Shown one piece after another: positions 11,291 to 24,212 of a DNA stretch of 64,000 nucleotides. The notes below the pieces were generated by a model. The model ran no database searches and was not told the DNA's origin. It saw nothing but the letters and a program-made list of their open reading frames with translations. The first letter of the stretch is position 1; each line of letters opens with the position of its first letter. Source of the DNA: Blasia pusilla. Taxonomy: Eukaryota > Marchantiophyta > Marchantiopsida > Blasiales. The stretch lies in assembly GCA_050084515.1 (NCBI GenBank), contig CM114275.1:7998001-8062000 (forward strand), read 5' to 3'. The position numbers and the translations under genes are program-made.

Positions 11291-11765
11291 ACTAGGTGTG
11301 GTGTTGTTGGATAATCAAGATGGAGTGTTTTGCTTGGTTAGTCCCATAGGTATAGTGTACCACCCACACTGCGTCCTACTTGATCCGAGAGCGTAATCCT
11401 TGATGTTAGGGAAGGTGGCATGTTTGGTGTTGGGGTTATGGAAAGGCGACATCGAGCATTGTCCCTTTCAGATACAGACCTCTTTTGGGAGCGTATCACC
11501 CATGCGGCACATGACTCGATAGGAGTTGGTGATTAGACTCCAGCCAAAGCATGAGTTGGATAGTGCGATGGTGTGTACTCGGGTGAATACGACACCGATA
11601 AAGTCGTATGATGTGTTAGTAGTGAGTACAATCTTGTATCCCCTTGGGTTCGTTCTAGATTTTTGGAAGGAGATAGTTTCTTATCGACCACGGTGGCGAT
11701 CAAGTGATGGATGGATGATCATCTATCGGTGCAATTTGCAGGGGGTAGTGATGGTCGATCACTAG
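11291..11765 (+). pseudogene. Aspartic protease region of gypsy relic D1
   Basis: The stretch corresponds to the D2 protease (LLDSGVQPLMLGKAAFRGLG). Here the active-site triplet is altered (LLDPRA) and a stop follows it. Downstream, 11526-11765 reads IKSYDVLVVSTILYPLGFVLDF, as in D2 ESYDVLVGGGVLYPIGF. The enzyme would cleave the element polyprotein. Dead copy. Confidence 0.6.
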
Positions 11766-11929
11766 AGGATACGGTGACCACGTTGGCAACAATCATAGGT
11801 GGTGTTAGCTAATCAGGAGGGTTTGGGGAGAAGAGCACACATGCGGAGGACATTCCTATAGCAGATAGTCCCAGTGAGAGACATGTTAGGGTGGATGTAT
11901 CTTCTCATGGTGCAGAGCTTCTTTATTGT

Positions 11930-12230
11930 TGTTGGGGATGAGCATTGAGTTGCGTGGAGTGCAGATGAGCTCGTGAGGCAAGCGTGGAGCCGTGCTTGTA
12001 TCTTGGAGCAGAGAGAGTCAGCTGACAATCATGCTCTTTGGGTGGAGACTTCATATCTTCATATACCACAAGTGTTGTGTGGCAACGTTTGGAGCAAGGC
12101 ACAAGAGTGTTAGATCTCTTTGGAGGGATCAACACGGCAGGTTGCTATAGTGTTGATGTGTTGCGGGGACAACGACACTCATGGTGCTAGATGTGTATAG
12201 GATAGTAAATCATATCGAGTACATATGTGT
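11930..12230 (+). pseudogene. C5 cytosine methyltransferase start, gypsy relic D1
   Basis: At 12106-12137 the frame reads RVLDLFGGINT, motif I (SAM binding) of a C5 DNA methyltransferase, as in D2 (34308-34345) and D4 (near 56590-56630). About 60 bases on, VYRIVNHIE-like sequence fits motif II. Homology stops near 12230, where the element jumps to its 3' end. This third copy confirms that the methyltransferase sits between protease and RT in this family. Confidence 0.6.
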
Positions 12231-12270
12231 ATGCTATATGGAGTTAGGGGGACCCAATGCCAACTAGGGA

Positions 12271-12820
12271 GGCGGTTGTGGGGTCTCGATGTATATGTGT
12301 GAGTTTGTTTGGTTTATGGATGGATCGACCCGCTAGGATGCTAATGTCTAGATTCTCTCATAGAAGAGGGTGGATGTGGCTTGATATGTCAATGTAGATT
12401 CAGTAGTGGAGTTTTAGGCTGATGTGTTGTTTTTACTACTCAGATTTTGTTGTGGGGTCTCTATGTATATGTGTGAGTTTGTTTGGTTTATGGATGGATC
12501 GACCCGTATGTTGGGAAGTTCAGTGTGGATGTGACCAATGATGTGCTTGTGTAGCGATGTGTATGCGTATGATGACTGTCACATCTTAGTAGCCGATAGA
12601 TAGAGATCTATCGTGACGACGACATAGAGAGCGAGTGGACTATCTGGAGTGTAACTTCGTCTCGAGATGTCGGATGAGGTTGGTGACATGTGTGTTGCGT
12701 TCGAAATGTCCTTTATGGCGATTTTCCTATTTTGATCTTAGTCCATCACATGACCTGTTGATCGAGTCAAGGATCACTCGGTAATCTGTGCACGGAGGTT
12801 ACCGTTGGGAGGGCTAATTT
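12271..12820 (+). repeat. LTR remnant of gypsy relic D1 with a 181-bp direct duplication
   Basis: After the purine tract, TGTGGGGTCTC(G/T)ATGTATATG occurs at 12271 and again at 12452, each followed by about 60 bp of shared sequence ending ATCGACCCG. The interval between them contains a segment (12338-12386) also present at 13067-13112 next to the chromovirus. This is either a tandem LTR start or a small nested insertion. The rest to 12820 has no gene. Confidence 0.45.
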
Positions 12821-12920
12821 TGGAGGAAGAGCCTTTTTGGCTCTTCCAAAGGATAAAAGAGAGGAAGAGATGGCTTTCTCAAGCCATCCTTCTCATGTTG
12901 AGCCTTAAGAGTACCTCTCT

Positions 12921-13561
<641 letters not shown>

Positions 13562-13578
<17 letters not shown>

Positions 13579-14380
13579 TAACCGCAGCTACCTCTATAGG
13601 TTCCCTTAGACTTTTCCCTATTCGAGTGAGACTAGAAGAAATTGAGGGATGCTCGCCATGCAATAAAAAGAATGTTGTGGCCTTAGTGGAAGAGTTCATG
13701 GAGTTATTGTATGAGAACTCTACTAAGGGTAACAATGAGTCCCATCCTTGTTGATCCTCCAACGTTAAGGCGCGTAGCATATCCTCAATGGTACGGTTGG
13801 CCCTTTCAGTTTGTCCATCAGTTTGAGGGTGATAAGCCGTAGACATGGCTAGTTTAGTTTGGAGCAATCCAAATAAAGCCTTCCAAAATAAACTCTTGAA
13901 ATGGGTTTCCCTATCAGTAATAAGCACTCTAGGAAGACCATGATGGAAAAAGACTATCTTGATGTAGATTCTAGCCAACTCTTGTGTATTCACAATCTTC
14001 TTGGTTGGACGAAGCTGTATCATCTTGCTTAGTCTATCCAAAAATACCACAATAGAGTCATATCATGTGATCGTATATGGTAGCTCACAAACAAGATCCA
14101 TAGTGACTTGTTCCCAACATTTTTGAGGTATATGGATCGGCTATAACAATCATGTTGGCTTTGTGTTACTAGTCTTGATTTGTTGACAAATCCTACAACT
14201 TCTTATATATACGTCAACATCTTCTCTCATTTTGGGCCAATAGTATGCCCGTTCTAATCCCTCTAAGGTTTTTTCAGCTCCCATATGACCCACAATGACT
14301 GTGTCTTGAGCTTCAAATAATCCTTCAGTGCATAATTGTGGATCTTGTGGGATCCATACTTTATATTTATGGAAAACCAA
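13562..14380 (-). pseudogene. Chromovirus integrase zinc finger and catalytic core
   Basis: 14150-14380 holds the H2C2 zinc-binding region (VGHMGAEKTLEGLERAYYW, then SCRICQQIK). After a stop near 14148, 13562-14050 holds the core: VFLDRLSKMIQL, ITDRETHFKS, AMSTAYHPQTDGQTERANRT. The Asp of ITDRE and the Glu of TERAN are in place, and the first catalytic Asp falls in the disrupted link near 14080. The enzyme would insert element cDNA into the host genome. Confidence 0.85.
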
Positions 14381-14382
14381 TC

Positions 14383-14922
14383 CTTGAGCCTTGTATACTC
14401 TGATGACATGAATAGCAATTGCAATTTCTTCATCTTCCTTTGTGGCTTTGGATAACTTTTTCTACCAACTAGAATGAATCTCCACTTCAAATATGTTATT
14501 TACCTGTGGTATACGAGTCAAAGCGTCTGCCAACTGCTTCTTTCCTTCCATATAGATAATTTTCATCATGAATTGTTGTCGCCATTCTGCCCATCAAATT
14601 TGGCATTTGGAGAGCTCCTTTTGGGACTCTAAGTAGACCAAGGTCTTATGATCAGTCTCCACCACAAACGCCTTATCGCCCAAGTAATGTTTTCAATTCT
14701 TGATTCCCAACATAATAGCAAGTTCTTCTTGCTCAGTTTCATGGTAGTTTTGCTCCGCTGGCAATAGCTTGCGAGAAAAGAAGGCAATAGGATGCCATCC
14801 ATCGTCCCATTCTTGTTGTAGTACTTCTCCAATGCTAGTACTTGAATCATCTGTGGCCAACTTGATGGGTCGATTATAATCATACCACTTCAAAATAGGG
14901 GCTTTGATCAAGGCATCCCTCA
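14383..14922 (-). pseudogene. Chromovirus RNase H
   Basis: The frame starts SLRDALIKAPILKWYDYN and runs ATDDSSTSIGEVLQQEWDDG, FFSRKLLPAEQNYHETEQEELA, then by frameshift FVVETDHKTLVYLESQ. These are the usual steps of gypsy RNase H, which degrades RNA in RNA:DNA hybrids. The frame is cut at 14922 by the MULE insertion. Its missing start lies at 27067 onward, after the RT. Confidence 0.8.
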
Positions 14923-14931
14923 ATGATTGAA
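14923..14931. repeat. 9-bp target-site duplication (left) ATGATTGAA
   Basis: Identical to 27067-27075. Removing 14932-27066 plus one copy rejoins the chromovirus at the expected RNase H start (an EIAFQS/LRDALI junction). Nine bases is the usual MULE duplication length. Confidence 0.92.
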
Positions 14932-15060
14932 GAGGAGCGGTAAGAGGAGAGGAAGAGAGGAGAGAGGAGAGAGGAAGAGAGGAGAGAGGAGAGAGGAAAC
15001 TAGGGTCAACCGAAATAGATACTCTTTTTTGAAGAGAGTTTCCATTGGGTTGAAGAGAGG
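14932..15060. repeat. Left terminal region of MULE copy B
   Basis: GA-rich: GAGGAGCGGTAAGAGG followed by repeated GAGAGGAAGAGAGG. The reverse complement of the right end starts GGGGGCTGGTATTCTGACAGG and then enters the same GAGAGGAAGAGAGG repeats. Both ends then share an AAATTTTTGTTTG stretch further in. The outermost 11 positions match at 7. Confidence 0.65.
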
Positions 15061-16084
15061 AAAATTTTTGTTTGAAATTTTTTGCACTTTTTTGTTCATA
15101 TATTAAGCAGTCCCAGAGTTTTTTTTTCCTCTTCCATATTTTGGCAACCCCTCTGAGTCCCATGAGTTGCAAATTGCACAAAATTTAGAAAACTGAACAA
15201 TCAGTGGAATCATAAGTGTGGAACCAATCACTTTTTCCATCCAAGGTGTGGGAAAAATCTATCATTTTCCCTGAGCTGAATAGAGTTCAAGCTCAAAGTG
15301 AAGGTTCAGGAAAAATAAAAGTACAATCTAAAACCTCATTTTGCATCCTCAAAGTGGTTTGTTTAAAATACTTCGCACTTCTTTGAGGGACGAAATGGTT
15401 GGTGGATTCCTCCTCCTCCTACCTCCGACTCTCTTAAAACTACCAGCAAACACATAGTACATGTGCTTACAAGGGAAATACCTTTTGCCACTTGTCTCTC
15501 TTTGACAAAGTCATCACATGAACATGTGGGAAAGCAAGAGATGTGCACCACATACACCCTCGTGACACTTGAATTTCAAAGTGTTGTTCCTGACCCAATA
15601 CATCCTTCCTATTCCATTGCCACTCAAGACATCTTTCGTGGCGATGATCTCCATTTTTGCCTCTCAAGCTGCTGCAATTCGCTTTGCTCTCTCCACCGTT
15701 GGCCTGCACATTCTGTTTCTCTTCACCCCATTTCTAGACTCAAACAGAAATAATGGATTGAGATCATCCACCTTCTCCGGGTACATGTTGACATCAATCT
15801 TGGGTTGAATACGAAATGCGAAGGTCTCTATAATGCGAACATGCTCCGAACTTCCCCCGTCTACGAGTCTAAAACCGGCACTTATAAGATTGTCCACTTC
15901 GTCTTGAGTGCAGTTCGTACTCATGGCGATGGGCCAAATCGTGGGGTATTCCGGGAGCTCCAATGGCAGCCGGATAAGACTTCCGGAAAGCGCAAGATTC
16001 ATTTGGGCAGAAGAAGTACTTCAATTGATCCCCGGTCCTAGTGAAACGATCAAAGGTTTTGAGTCCCCAAAACCCAGGCAGAGG
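15061..16084 (-). other. 3' region of MULE transposase gene; unassigned ORFs
   Basis: Past the transposase stop (16085) the minus strand has an open stretch at 15664-16002 (TNCTQDEVDNLISAGFRLVDG, HVRIIETFAFRIQPKIDVNM) and a second frame reading FFCPNESCAFRKSYPAAIG with several Cys and His. Either could be a further exon; no firm splice pair was found. Nothing recognised below 15360. Confidence 0.4.
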
Positions 16085-19000
16085 TCATCCAGTCCTTGTA
16101 CAGTTCTTATTTAGGAAAGTGCCGCATGCTCTCCTAATGCCATCAGATCCTGCCCTGCAGGTGGGTCCACGTCCTAGGTTGCTCCGAGATATATGCCACC
16201 GTTTTAGGTTGCAATCCACCTCCATTACTGGAATCCCATATTGTTGAACCACCCCAGTGACAGGATGTTGCGAACTTCTAGCAACGGAGGGCTTTGGAAA
16301 TAAAACATTCACTGATTTTGGAGAAGTAACTCCATCACGGATTTGGGACGGGTCCGGGGTCCCCGAATACCTGGGCGGTGTAATTTCCTCATCCACATCA
16401 ATCACCGGATTCGTTCCTCGATGCTGCCTCTTCACCTGCCTGAAGTCAAGATACTTATCTGGTCTCCACGAGTCTCGTTCGGACTGCTCTACCACCATCT
16501 GTATGGGATGTCTTGAAACCCGCCCACGAATATCCCCACCTATGTGTACGTCTTGCTCGAGTGGAGTTCCAGCTACGTACCGGTTGAAGGCTTCTACATA
16601 CAATTTTTCATCACCATATCTCACAGCCGCCCTGACATAGAGCTCGTACATCGACGGCCCTTTTCCTTTTGTTATGCCTTTTGTGAGAAAGATATGGGAT
16701 GCTGCAGACTGTAGCATTGCTCTTGCCTGGTCTTGTTGGCATGCCTCCACAAGTGAAATTCGTTGGCATGCTTGTGACGACCTCCAAGAGGAATGAACAC
16801 TTTCTGCTCCATTTGTGTTGGGGAAGAGGGCATTTTCATGAACGTTCAATCCCTGCAACGACGGCAATGTTAGAAGGGAACGAAAATAACTCATGAGTCA
16901 AAGAAATAAGCGACCTGTCGAAACCAGACGGGTCGCAAGCCCGAGGCATCCCATGAACGACTCTGCGACCCGTCGGGTCCCGACGTGTTGTAACCTTAAA
17001 CCCACCTACTGCAACCCGTCGGAACCCGACGGGTTGCAAGGTCGAGGCATCCCATGAACGACTCTATGAGCCGTCGGGTCCCGACGGGTTGCACACTTGG
17101 GTTGCACCAAACATCTGGATGCAACCCGTCGGTTTCCGTCGGGTTGCACACTCAGGCAACCCGTCGCATCCGACAGCTTGCTTGGTGTCTTGGGTTTGAA
17201 ATCCATATAATTCCCACGCTTCTTATCCTGAGCTACAACTTTACAAACAATTCTCAACGTGAGCTTGACAAGACAAAATAGTGAACTCACCTGCCGCATG
17301 AAGTTTCCCCATTGTCTCATACGTACAGTCCACCAACTCAACCAAGAGCATAACTCTTTGTACTTCCCCTCAATCGCATGCTTCCTCCACCACCCATGAA
17401 TTTCTTCCTGGCATTCCATGGCCTGCTTCAAGGTTTTGCTGTCCTTGCAGCGTTGGAGTAGAGTGACATGCTCTGTCCTCTTATTCTCCTTGATGCAAGA
17501 TTTGGTGTACCGGGTCACAGACTGTTCCCAATGGAAAGCATCCGACCTTTCCCTCTCCGGTTGAACCTCTCCACCCCAGAACACTTCCTGGATAGCAATC
17601 CACCCAAGTTGTGCATTGTCCGCCATGAACCCATAAATTTCCGGAGGTGGCCTTTTGTTTTCCTTCACCACCTCCAATAAGAGTAACCAACACATCTTCA
17701 AACTGCCAACATCTTCTGCCTTTACTTCACAGACAAATATAGTTTTGAGTCCCTTCTCCACATGGTCATAAACGTGAGCACCCATCGTCAACCATCCGTT
17801 CAGCACTATGTAGCAAATATCAAAGCTTACCCAACTCTCGTAAAGATCTTCCCCTTCCCTCATTCGATCTATAAGATCGAGGCCACTCGACGGACCTGTG
17901 GTTGATATTTTGAAGACATAGGCCCTAGATCCCTCGCCTCCTTGGCCCATGAACTGCCATCTCTGAATGAATGGAAATCTGGAGTTGGCCTTGATTCTGG
18001 CGATGGCATCCATTTCGGACGTCTTTCCATCCAGAACTCGTATCTGACGCAGCAAATTCCGGAAGCATTCAGGATCAGCGAGAAATGCGAGATTTTCCCA
18101 GAGTTGTTTCTCCTCAACCACCATGATCTCGCCCTGTCCAGGGATTCCAAGCAATTGTTCACAAATTTGTGATGCCGTTGTGAGCTTGATCACTCCAGGC
18201 TTTGAACCCGGAGAGTTTCTATAGACCTCGGCTACTTTCTTCGCCACATCCTCCTTGATGTGTCTTTGAATTGCATCGTTCACAGGATGAGTGTGGGAGC
18301 CAACATGAACTGCCAGCCTTGTATACTTTAACGTGGAGCCCAAGTCGTGGACAATGAAAAATATGTATGCAGGACACGCTCCAACGCAGAAGGGCGATGC
18401 CTGACAATGAGGACATCGATGGCCTCCCGGCGGTATGGTGGCACCGACCTCGTATGGAGTTTCTGCATTCTTGGGAGGGAATTGCGACGTATTGACTCGC
18501 CCGTTGCGCTCTAGATACGGGCATGCTGGACTTCTACACTCCAAGGCTCCCACGCATTGGCGGCGGGAGACAATCCAAGGACAATCTGGAATTGAAGCAC
18601 TGGTCCGTTGAAGCCTGCACCATCAATGACAATCAGACTTTCTTTCCATACCTTTCAGGCGTCCTCCATCCTTCTTTCGAGCAGGAGCAGCAAGTGGAGG
18701 CAACTCAAAAATGCAATTACCATCGGACGTGGGCGGCAGCTTGTCGACAAGAATGTGCTTGAACATTTTCAAGGGCAGAGACAAAAGCAAACTATTGCCT
18801 GATACTCGCAAGAGGAACGAGTAGGCGGACAGAGGGCCCGATTGGTGCCCGACAGATCCACTGAGGTTGATAACATCTGGAATCTCTTCAGGAAAAACAA
18901 CATTGTTACGAGCGTGCAAAGTTGGAGTCGAAGCCGGATCTGCAGAGCTTGGAGTTGCAAACGTAGAGCTCGGAGCACTAGGAAATTCTAGACCGTCTAC

Positions 19001-19302
19001 TTGGGAAACAGACGAATTCAGGGGCAGGCCGTAAACTCTGTATTGACCATTTGCTAGAGGTAGGAGATTCCATACTTTACGGATGAGGTCTTTGGCTGGA
19101 CCGTCTCACCTATTATGTCTTTCATGCCGTCCACCCTAACATCTTTGGATACAAAGATGGTTCCAATTTGAAGAAGAAATCGAACAGACGGAAAATTTTC
19201 ATCCACTGCTATGAAAGACTCACGAGCTTGGGGTCGAATGATTTCCGATTGAGGAAGGGCCGCCAGATGACTCCCACAAGTGAGCTTAACATAATTATCC
19301 AT
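16085..19302 (-). pseudogene. MULE transposase (about 926 aa, two exons)
   Basis: Exon 1 is 19302-17291, the intron 17290-16853 (donor CAG|GTGAGT, acceptor TTGCAG|GG), exon 2 is 16852-16085; phase is kept. The start ATG lies about 45 bp below a TATA-like CTATAAATTAA. From the N-terminus: a Cys-rich part (CVGALECRSPACPY, CPHCQASPFCVGACP), then a MULE-type RNase H-fold core with Asp in WVSFDICYIVLNGWL, Asp in YGFMADNAQLGWIAIQEVF, a FHWEQSVTR segment like the family's C/H motif, and after the intron NTNGAESVHSSW, matching the TN-x-x-E-S closing motif with the third acidic residue. It would cut and insert the element in the nucleus. Lesions: one-base frameshift near 19097 and TGA at 18623-18625 (plausibly from CGA). 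Gene otherwise open. Confidence 0.85.
16853..17290 (-). repeat. Transposase intron with palindromes
   Basis: Six dyads of the GCAACCCGTCGG family lie at about 16910, 16964, 17012, 17066, 17120 and 17157, 48-54 bp apart. Some vary on both arms together (GCGACC...GGTCGC at 16910). Together with splice sites they fill most of the intron. Confidence 0.88.
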
Positions 19303-19344
19303 TCCAAGAAGATTCCAACAGGAGGAGACTGAGAATGAGAATAT

Positions 19345-19355
19345 TTAATTTATAG
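19345..19355 (-). promoter_or_regulatory. TATA-like box of the transposase gene
   Basis: Minus-strand CTATAAATTAA about 45 bp upstream of the ATG at 19302, implying a very short leader. Confidence 0.5.
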
Positions 19356-19559
19356 TGAATAGGAAACAGATACTCCTGACAAATTTTTACTGACAAGATG
19401 AATTCGGTGGGTGACATTGTCTGACACAATGGATCCAATTCTGTAACACATTCAATTCTATTGCAATATGTTACCGGATTTGGGAAGCAGAGGGTTGTGC
19501 ATCACACTTGGAACCCGTCGGAGTCCTGGTAACTCAAAAATTACCCGAAGCTAACCGAA

Positions 19560-20230
19560 GCCTGCAACCCGTCGGCATCGGACGGGTTGCACGCTTCTGC
19601 TAAACATTGTCGAAGCGAGCAACCTGTCGCTCTCCGACGAGTTGCTTGGATACCGATCCTTCTTGCCCGAAGATGCCGGAGGCGTGCAAACCGTCTGTTC
19701 CCAACGAGTTCCGCGGGTGCCTCGCCTTTTAGCCCAAAGACGGCGAGGCGTGCAACCCGTCGCCCTCCAACGGGTTGCGCAACGGCCTCGCCTTGTGGTG
19801 CAGCCAGCCAGACTCCGACGACTTGCACGGGAAGCCCTCATTCTAAACCCTTGATGAGGGAAGCGTGCAACCCAACGGTCCCCGACGGATTGCCCAAGAT
19901 ACGTCCCGTTCCCGTCCCAAACACGGCGGAGGCGCGCAACATGTCGGTCTCCGACGGGTTGCGCGGGTACCTTGCGTTGATTTCCAAAGACGACGAAGGC
20001 GCTCAACCCGTCATTCTCCGATGGGTTGCTCGCCCACGTGGCGACGTACCCAGGATGGTGGAGGTGCGCAACATGTCGGTCTCCGACGGGTTGCGCGGGC
20101 ACCTCGCGTTCTTTTCCGAAGACGACAAAGGCGCTCAACCCGTCGGTCTCCGACGGGTTGCTCACGCACGTGGAGACGTACCCAGGATGGCGGAGCCGCG
20201 CAACCTGTCGGACTCCGACGGGTTGCCATT
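19560..20230. repeat. Palindrome array between divergent MULE genes
   Basis: Dyads GCAACCCGTCGG-NNN-CCGACGGGTTGC, intact or degenerate, lie at about 19564, 19618, 19685, 19751, 19805, 19867, 19937, 20003, 20069, 20134 and 20200, so most are 66 bp apart. The spacers alternate, giving a 132-bp higher unit at the right side (19937, 20069, 20200). The array occupies the space between the two TATA boxes. Apparent long frames on both strands here are by-products of the repeats. Confidence 0.92.
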
Positions 20231-20315
20231 TTTCACGTCCGGACTTCCGTAACATCCGGCACGTCGCCGTCAAAAGGATGACGGGACCCAACGGTCAGCC
20301 CAACGGCTAGAAAAG

Positions 20316-20323
20316 TATAAATA
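20316..20323 (+). promoter_or_regulatory. TATA box of the ParB/methyltransferase-like gene
   Basis: TATAAATA, 282 bp upstream of the ATG at 20598 and about 90 bp past the last palindrome. Leader of about 250 bp expected. Confidence 0.65.
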
Positions 20324-21790
20324 GGGAAAAAATCGCTCATTTCCGGTTTCTCATTTCGCGATCTTCATTCCTCACTCCTCACTCTCCCGTGCAGCAGCTG
20401 ATCAGATACGAAGGGGCATTTCACACGGCAACACATCGCAAGTCGATAGGAGGGAACGAGAGCGAAACGGTTCGACCGAGCGATAGCGGGACGATTCGAG
20501 CTAGCCATCAAGGCGATTCGAGCTCCCATCTCGACATCAGCAAGGCGACTGATCAAGGGATTCATCGTGGACATAGGTGGAGGCATTTCCGGAAAAAATG
20601 ACGAGGAAAAAATCACAAGCCAACAAGTTTGGGAGCTTCACTCCGAAGTCAATTAGGACTCCTGCGTCAGCTTCTCTTGGGCCTCGTTCGGCGAATGAAA
20701 TTAGGCAGCAGGAAATCGAGGAGCGGGAAAGGGAAGCGGAGATGCACAACCAAGTGCTTCTTGTGAGACGTGTTCAAGAGGCGCTAGATAAACAGAACGC
20801 AGAGGCCGAGACATCGCAGGCCTTGAAGAAAAGGATCGCCGACGAAAAGAGAGAAAAGAAGCGTCTGGACGCGTCGGTGAGGAGGGCAGAATTGGCTAAA
20901 GCGAGGAGGGAAAAAGCGATAGCCATTGATGATAGCCCAGCCCGTCCAACTGCAAGTGTTGAGATGCGGGAAATGTCCCCCACGAAGTCCGGGGACCCAA
21001 TCAACATAGTGGAAATGCCAGAAGTTGAAATCGATGACGACGAGGTCATGAGGACCGCCAGCGTGGAGATGGTGGACATGGCCGAAGAAGCCAAAGAGCA
21101 GTCATTCTCGACTCCAAGCCCGGCGGAGGACATCGACCTCTATCGAATCGACGAGTTCCCAGTCGATTTGCCAGCTTCCGTCTCAGACAAGTTAGCTGGT
21201 CAAGAAACCGACCCCATTTTCGAGCGGGTAAGAGAGGTTCTGGGTTTTTTTAATTATGTGAATTGCAATTCATTGGGATTTCAGTGTAGCTTATTCCTCT
21301 TGTCCCGGTTTTGACAGGTGGTAAAGCAGATGGCACTCATGGAGGGCCACAACGCCCTGAGGACTCCACTCTGCCGATTGCGGACAATGGAATACGTCCG
21401 CGAAATTCAGTCCGACGAGGACATCGCGAAGCTAAAACAATCGGCGGCGACAGCATCCTACGTCGACAACTTTCCTCCCTTCTATGTTCAGCCTTACGAC
21501 GAGCATGGAACCCAAGCTCTAGTTACCGAGGAGGACTTGGAAAAGCTCGACACATTCTGGAGGATGCGAGACCAGGACTTCAGAAGGCAAGTTGAGGGCA
21601 CGGAATTCAGCTGGATGAGGAATCTGCATTTCTTCATCTGGGATGGAAATCACAGGTTCATGGCGTGGACCAAGTTTGCGGAGGAGCAGCCCAACTCATT
21701 GGAGGCACATTTCTGCGTGAAGGCAGTGGTCCTTCACCCATACCCTCATCACATGGCGACGGTGGAGATGGCAATGCATGCCATGAACAC

Positions 21791-22247
21791 GTGAGTATCT
21801 TTAACACTTTCGCAACTCGTTGGACTCCGACGAGTTGCTCCATTGATGAATGGGTTAGGTTTGTTTTTGCCGAAAGCAACTCGTCGGACTCCGACGGGTT
21901 CTTTGGGCCCACGCTTTTTTTCGGATGTTTTTTTAAGATTGCAACTCGTCGGACTCCGACGACTTGTTTGATTGAACATAGATTTAACTAGTTTTTGGCC
22001 CAAAGCAAACCGTCGGACTCCGACGGTTTGCTTACCAGGCATTAGCAAATCTGAATGCAATCCGTCGGACTCCGACGGGTTGCATCATTTAGCTCGTTGC
22101 TAGAATCCGACCTTGAGTCATGGACGACCGTCGAGTCCGACGGGTTGCGGAACTCATGTAATTTCTGACGGGTTGAGTTTGGATGTGCGGGATTGTATCG
22201 GAGGGGAATGTCACCCACCACCGGATCCGGATCTGCGATTGGGTGAG
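21791..22247 (+). repeat. Intron 2 palindromes of the ParB gene
   Basis: Dyads at about 21812, 21877, 21941, 22006, 22056 and 22122, mostly 65 bp apart. The centre is GGACTCC in nearly all of them, so this set is more uniform than the others. The dyad at 22006 reads GCAAACC...GGTTTGC, changed on both arms alike. Confidence 0.88.
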
Positions 22248-24212
22248 GAAGGTGCTACGACGCACCGGAGAGTCTGGGGTTCTTGGCGATGCCCTCGTCA
22301 ATTAGATGCTTGCAAAGGGTGCTCAGATTAAGAAGAAAACTTGGGCAAACAAGTTTATTTCTCAAGATGCAGCCGTAACCATCCTTTGCTGGTCAAAGAT
22401 ACAGGCCACGAAGAAAAGTGCTACACTGGAGCTGGAGCGGAGGGAGAAGGTGTTTGCGTCTGAGCGCGCCAAATTCATCCAAGCTACAGTATCTACTGCA
22501 ACAAAATACACGGCGAGCAAGATGCAGCAATACATCAGCATTCTCAACCCCGAACTTGGTCCGGAGTTCTATAAGGAGCTGAAGGCGATTATCAAGCGCC
22601 AGCGGAAGAGGGATGAAGATCCGCATGGTCGGATTGGGGAGAAAGTGTCGCTGGATCGCGTGCATCGGTTTGCGTTGTCCGGGATAAGCGAGTTCAGGAG
22701 GATACGACTGATGAAAATCCGTCTCGAGGGCTCAGAGGCCCAGAAGAGGGCGGCACACCATCCTCCGGGTGTGTCCGATCCAGTGATCTCGCATTGGCTA
22801 CGCGAATGATTGTTCTGGGACGCGTTGCGGGTAATCGGGAAGTCCGTGCTGGACGGTTTGCAAGCGGAGCTCAGAAGATTAGAGCCCATTCCGCCGGAAG
22901 CAAACCATGAAAGTTCTGGAGATTTCGAGGTTTGGCTCGACGACATCCAGGACAAGCCAACCAAAAACCCAGGATTCAAGACCATGTTCAAGGTTTGCGT
23001 CCTCCCTCAGGCAGAGCTTGACGAAGAAGTAGAGGGGAACAAACGGGATCAAGCGAAGAAGAAGCGAGATCTACAGGAGCAGACGGCCGATTCTGTTCGA
23101 CTAAAAGCTGCCCAACGGATGGTCTTTAGGTACCTCGTCCAGTGTAAGAACGCAGGTACGTGGGGGAAATTACCGGTAGCCTTGAAATTGTGGGCTTCGC
23201 CGCCGGATGCAGAGACATTCTCCATGTACGACGTGGAGATGGGGCAACACATGTCCGATTGGGAGGTGGAGAATTGCCCCATTTGGCTCGACTTCAACGA
23301 CCCTGAAGACATCAGGGATAAGGACTTACGAGTGCTTCATGATGCAGTGGCCTTAGGACAAGACGACATCCCCAATTTCGTCCAGCATGAAGACTTCTTC
23401 GGAGGAGATGCAGAAGAGCAGGCCCACAAGACAGCTGAGTTGGCTTCCAAGGTCCGCACAGCCAAAGACAAATCCACAGCGGGTCTCAAAGGCAAGGCGA
23501 GGGGAGGGAAAAATTCAGAGGCCGAGTCTTCCCAAAGAGAGGCTGAAGATTCAAGGCCAGAGGCGGAATCGTCCGGACGAGCGGGGAGAGAGGGTCGGAC
23601 CAGGTCCTCGGTGAAAAAAATGCCACCAGAATCTGAGGTCATAGAAACCCCGACAAGCCGTCCCCAGGCTAGGGAGAAGCAGAAGCGAGAGGTGCCCGGG
23701 TTGTCCCAAGGAGAATACAACCCATCATCCTTGGGAAGACACAGACAAACAACGACCTGGACAACCGTCCTCCTTCAGTTCACTCCTTACTGGATGAGTT
23801 GAAGAGCTTCAGTTCTCAAGCGTCGATACCAGCCATCAAAAAATTGACAACGCTGGGACGGAAGGTCCAACGAAACGGGCACGCTGCCAGGACGGTGAAT
23901 GGAGTGGTCGAAGAGGTTGCGGTGGATCTCTTGATCGCCGATCTGCCCTCGGGGTTGCGACTTTGGGGCGAGAATCCGTCGGACGAGGTACCTGAGTGGA
24001 ATGTGCCACTCACTTATGACCAGATTGCACTTTTGTTCTCCTTTGCAGACGCCTATTTGAGTGACAGGGGCTGCTTCTTGGTGTTGACTGGAGGGAGCGA
24101 GGACGAGCTCTTCAACCTCCAGTGCGTCAAGAGGTCGCTAAAGTGGAGGACGGCACAATCGTGGATCATAAAAAACGAGTACCCACTCCGATCCGCGACG
24201 AGTCAGATTTGG

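Larger units (their letters stand above)
7698..12820 (+). mobile_element. Ty3/gypsy relic D1 (methyltransferase-bearing family)
   Basis: Plus-strand remains in order: leader, gag, protease, the start of a C5 cytosine methyltransferase domain, then a jump to a polypurine tract (12258-12270) and LTR. RT, RNase H and integrase are missing, so there is a large internal deletion near 12230. Element R (9098-10376) is inserted in gag. Frames are interrupted by many stops. Homology to D2 and D4 in this window defines the parts. Confidence 0.7.

Noticed and set aside
19551-20291. Long overlapping frames on both strands (up to 246 codons) between the MULE genes
   Set aside because: They arise from the 66-bp palindromic repeats, whose GC-rich symmetric units stay open in several frames. 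No domain, and both strands are equally open.
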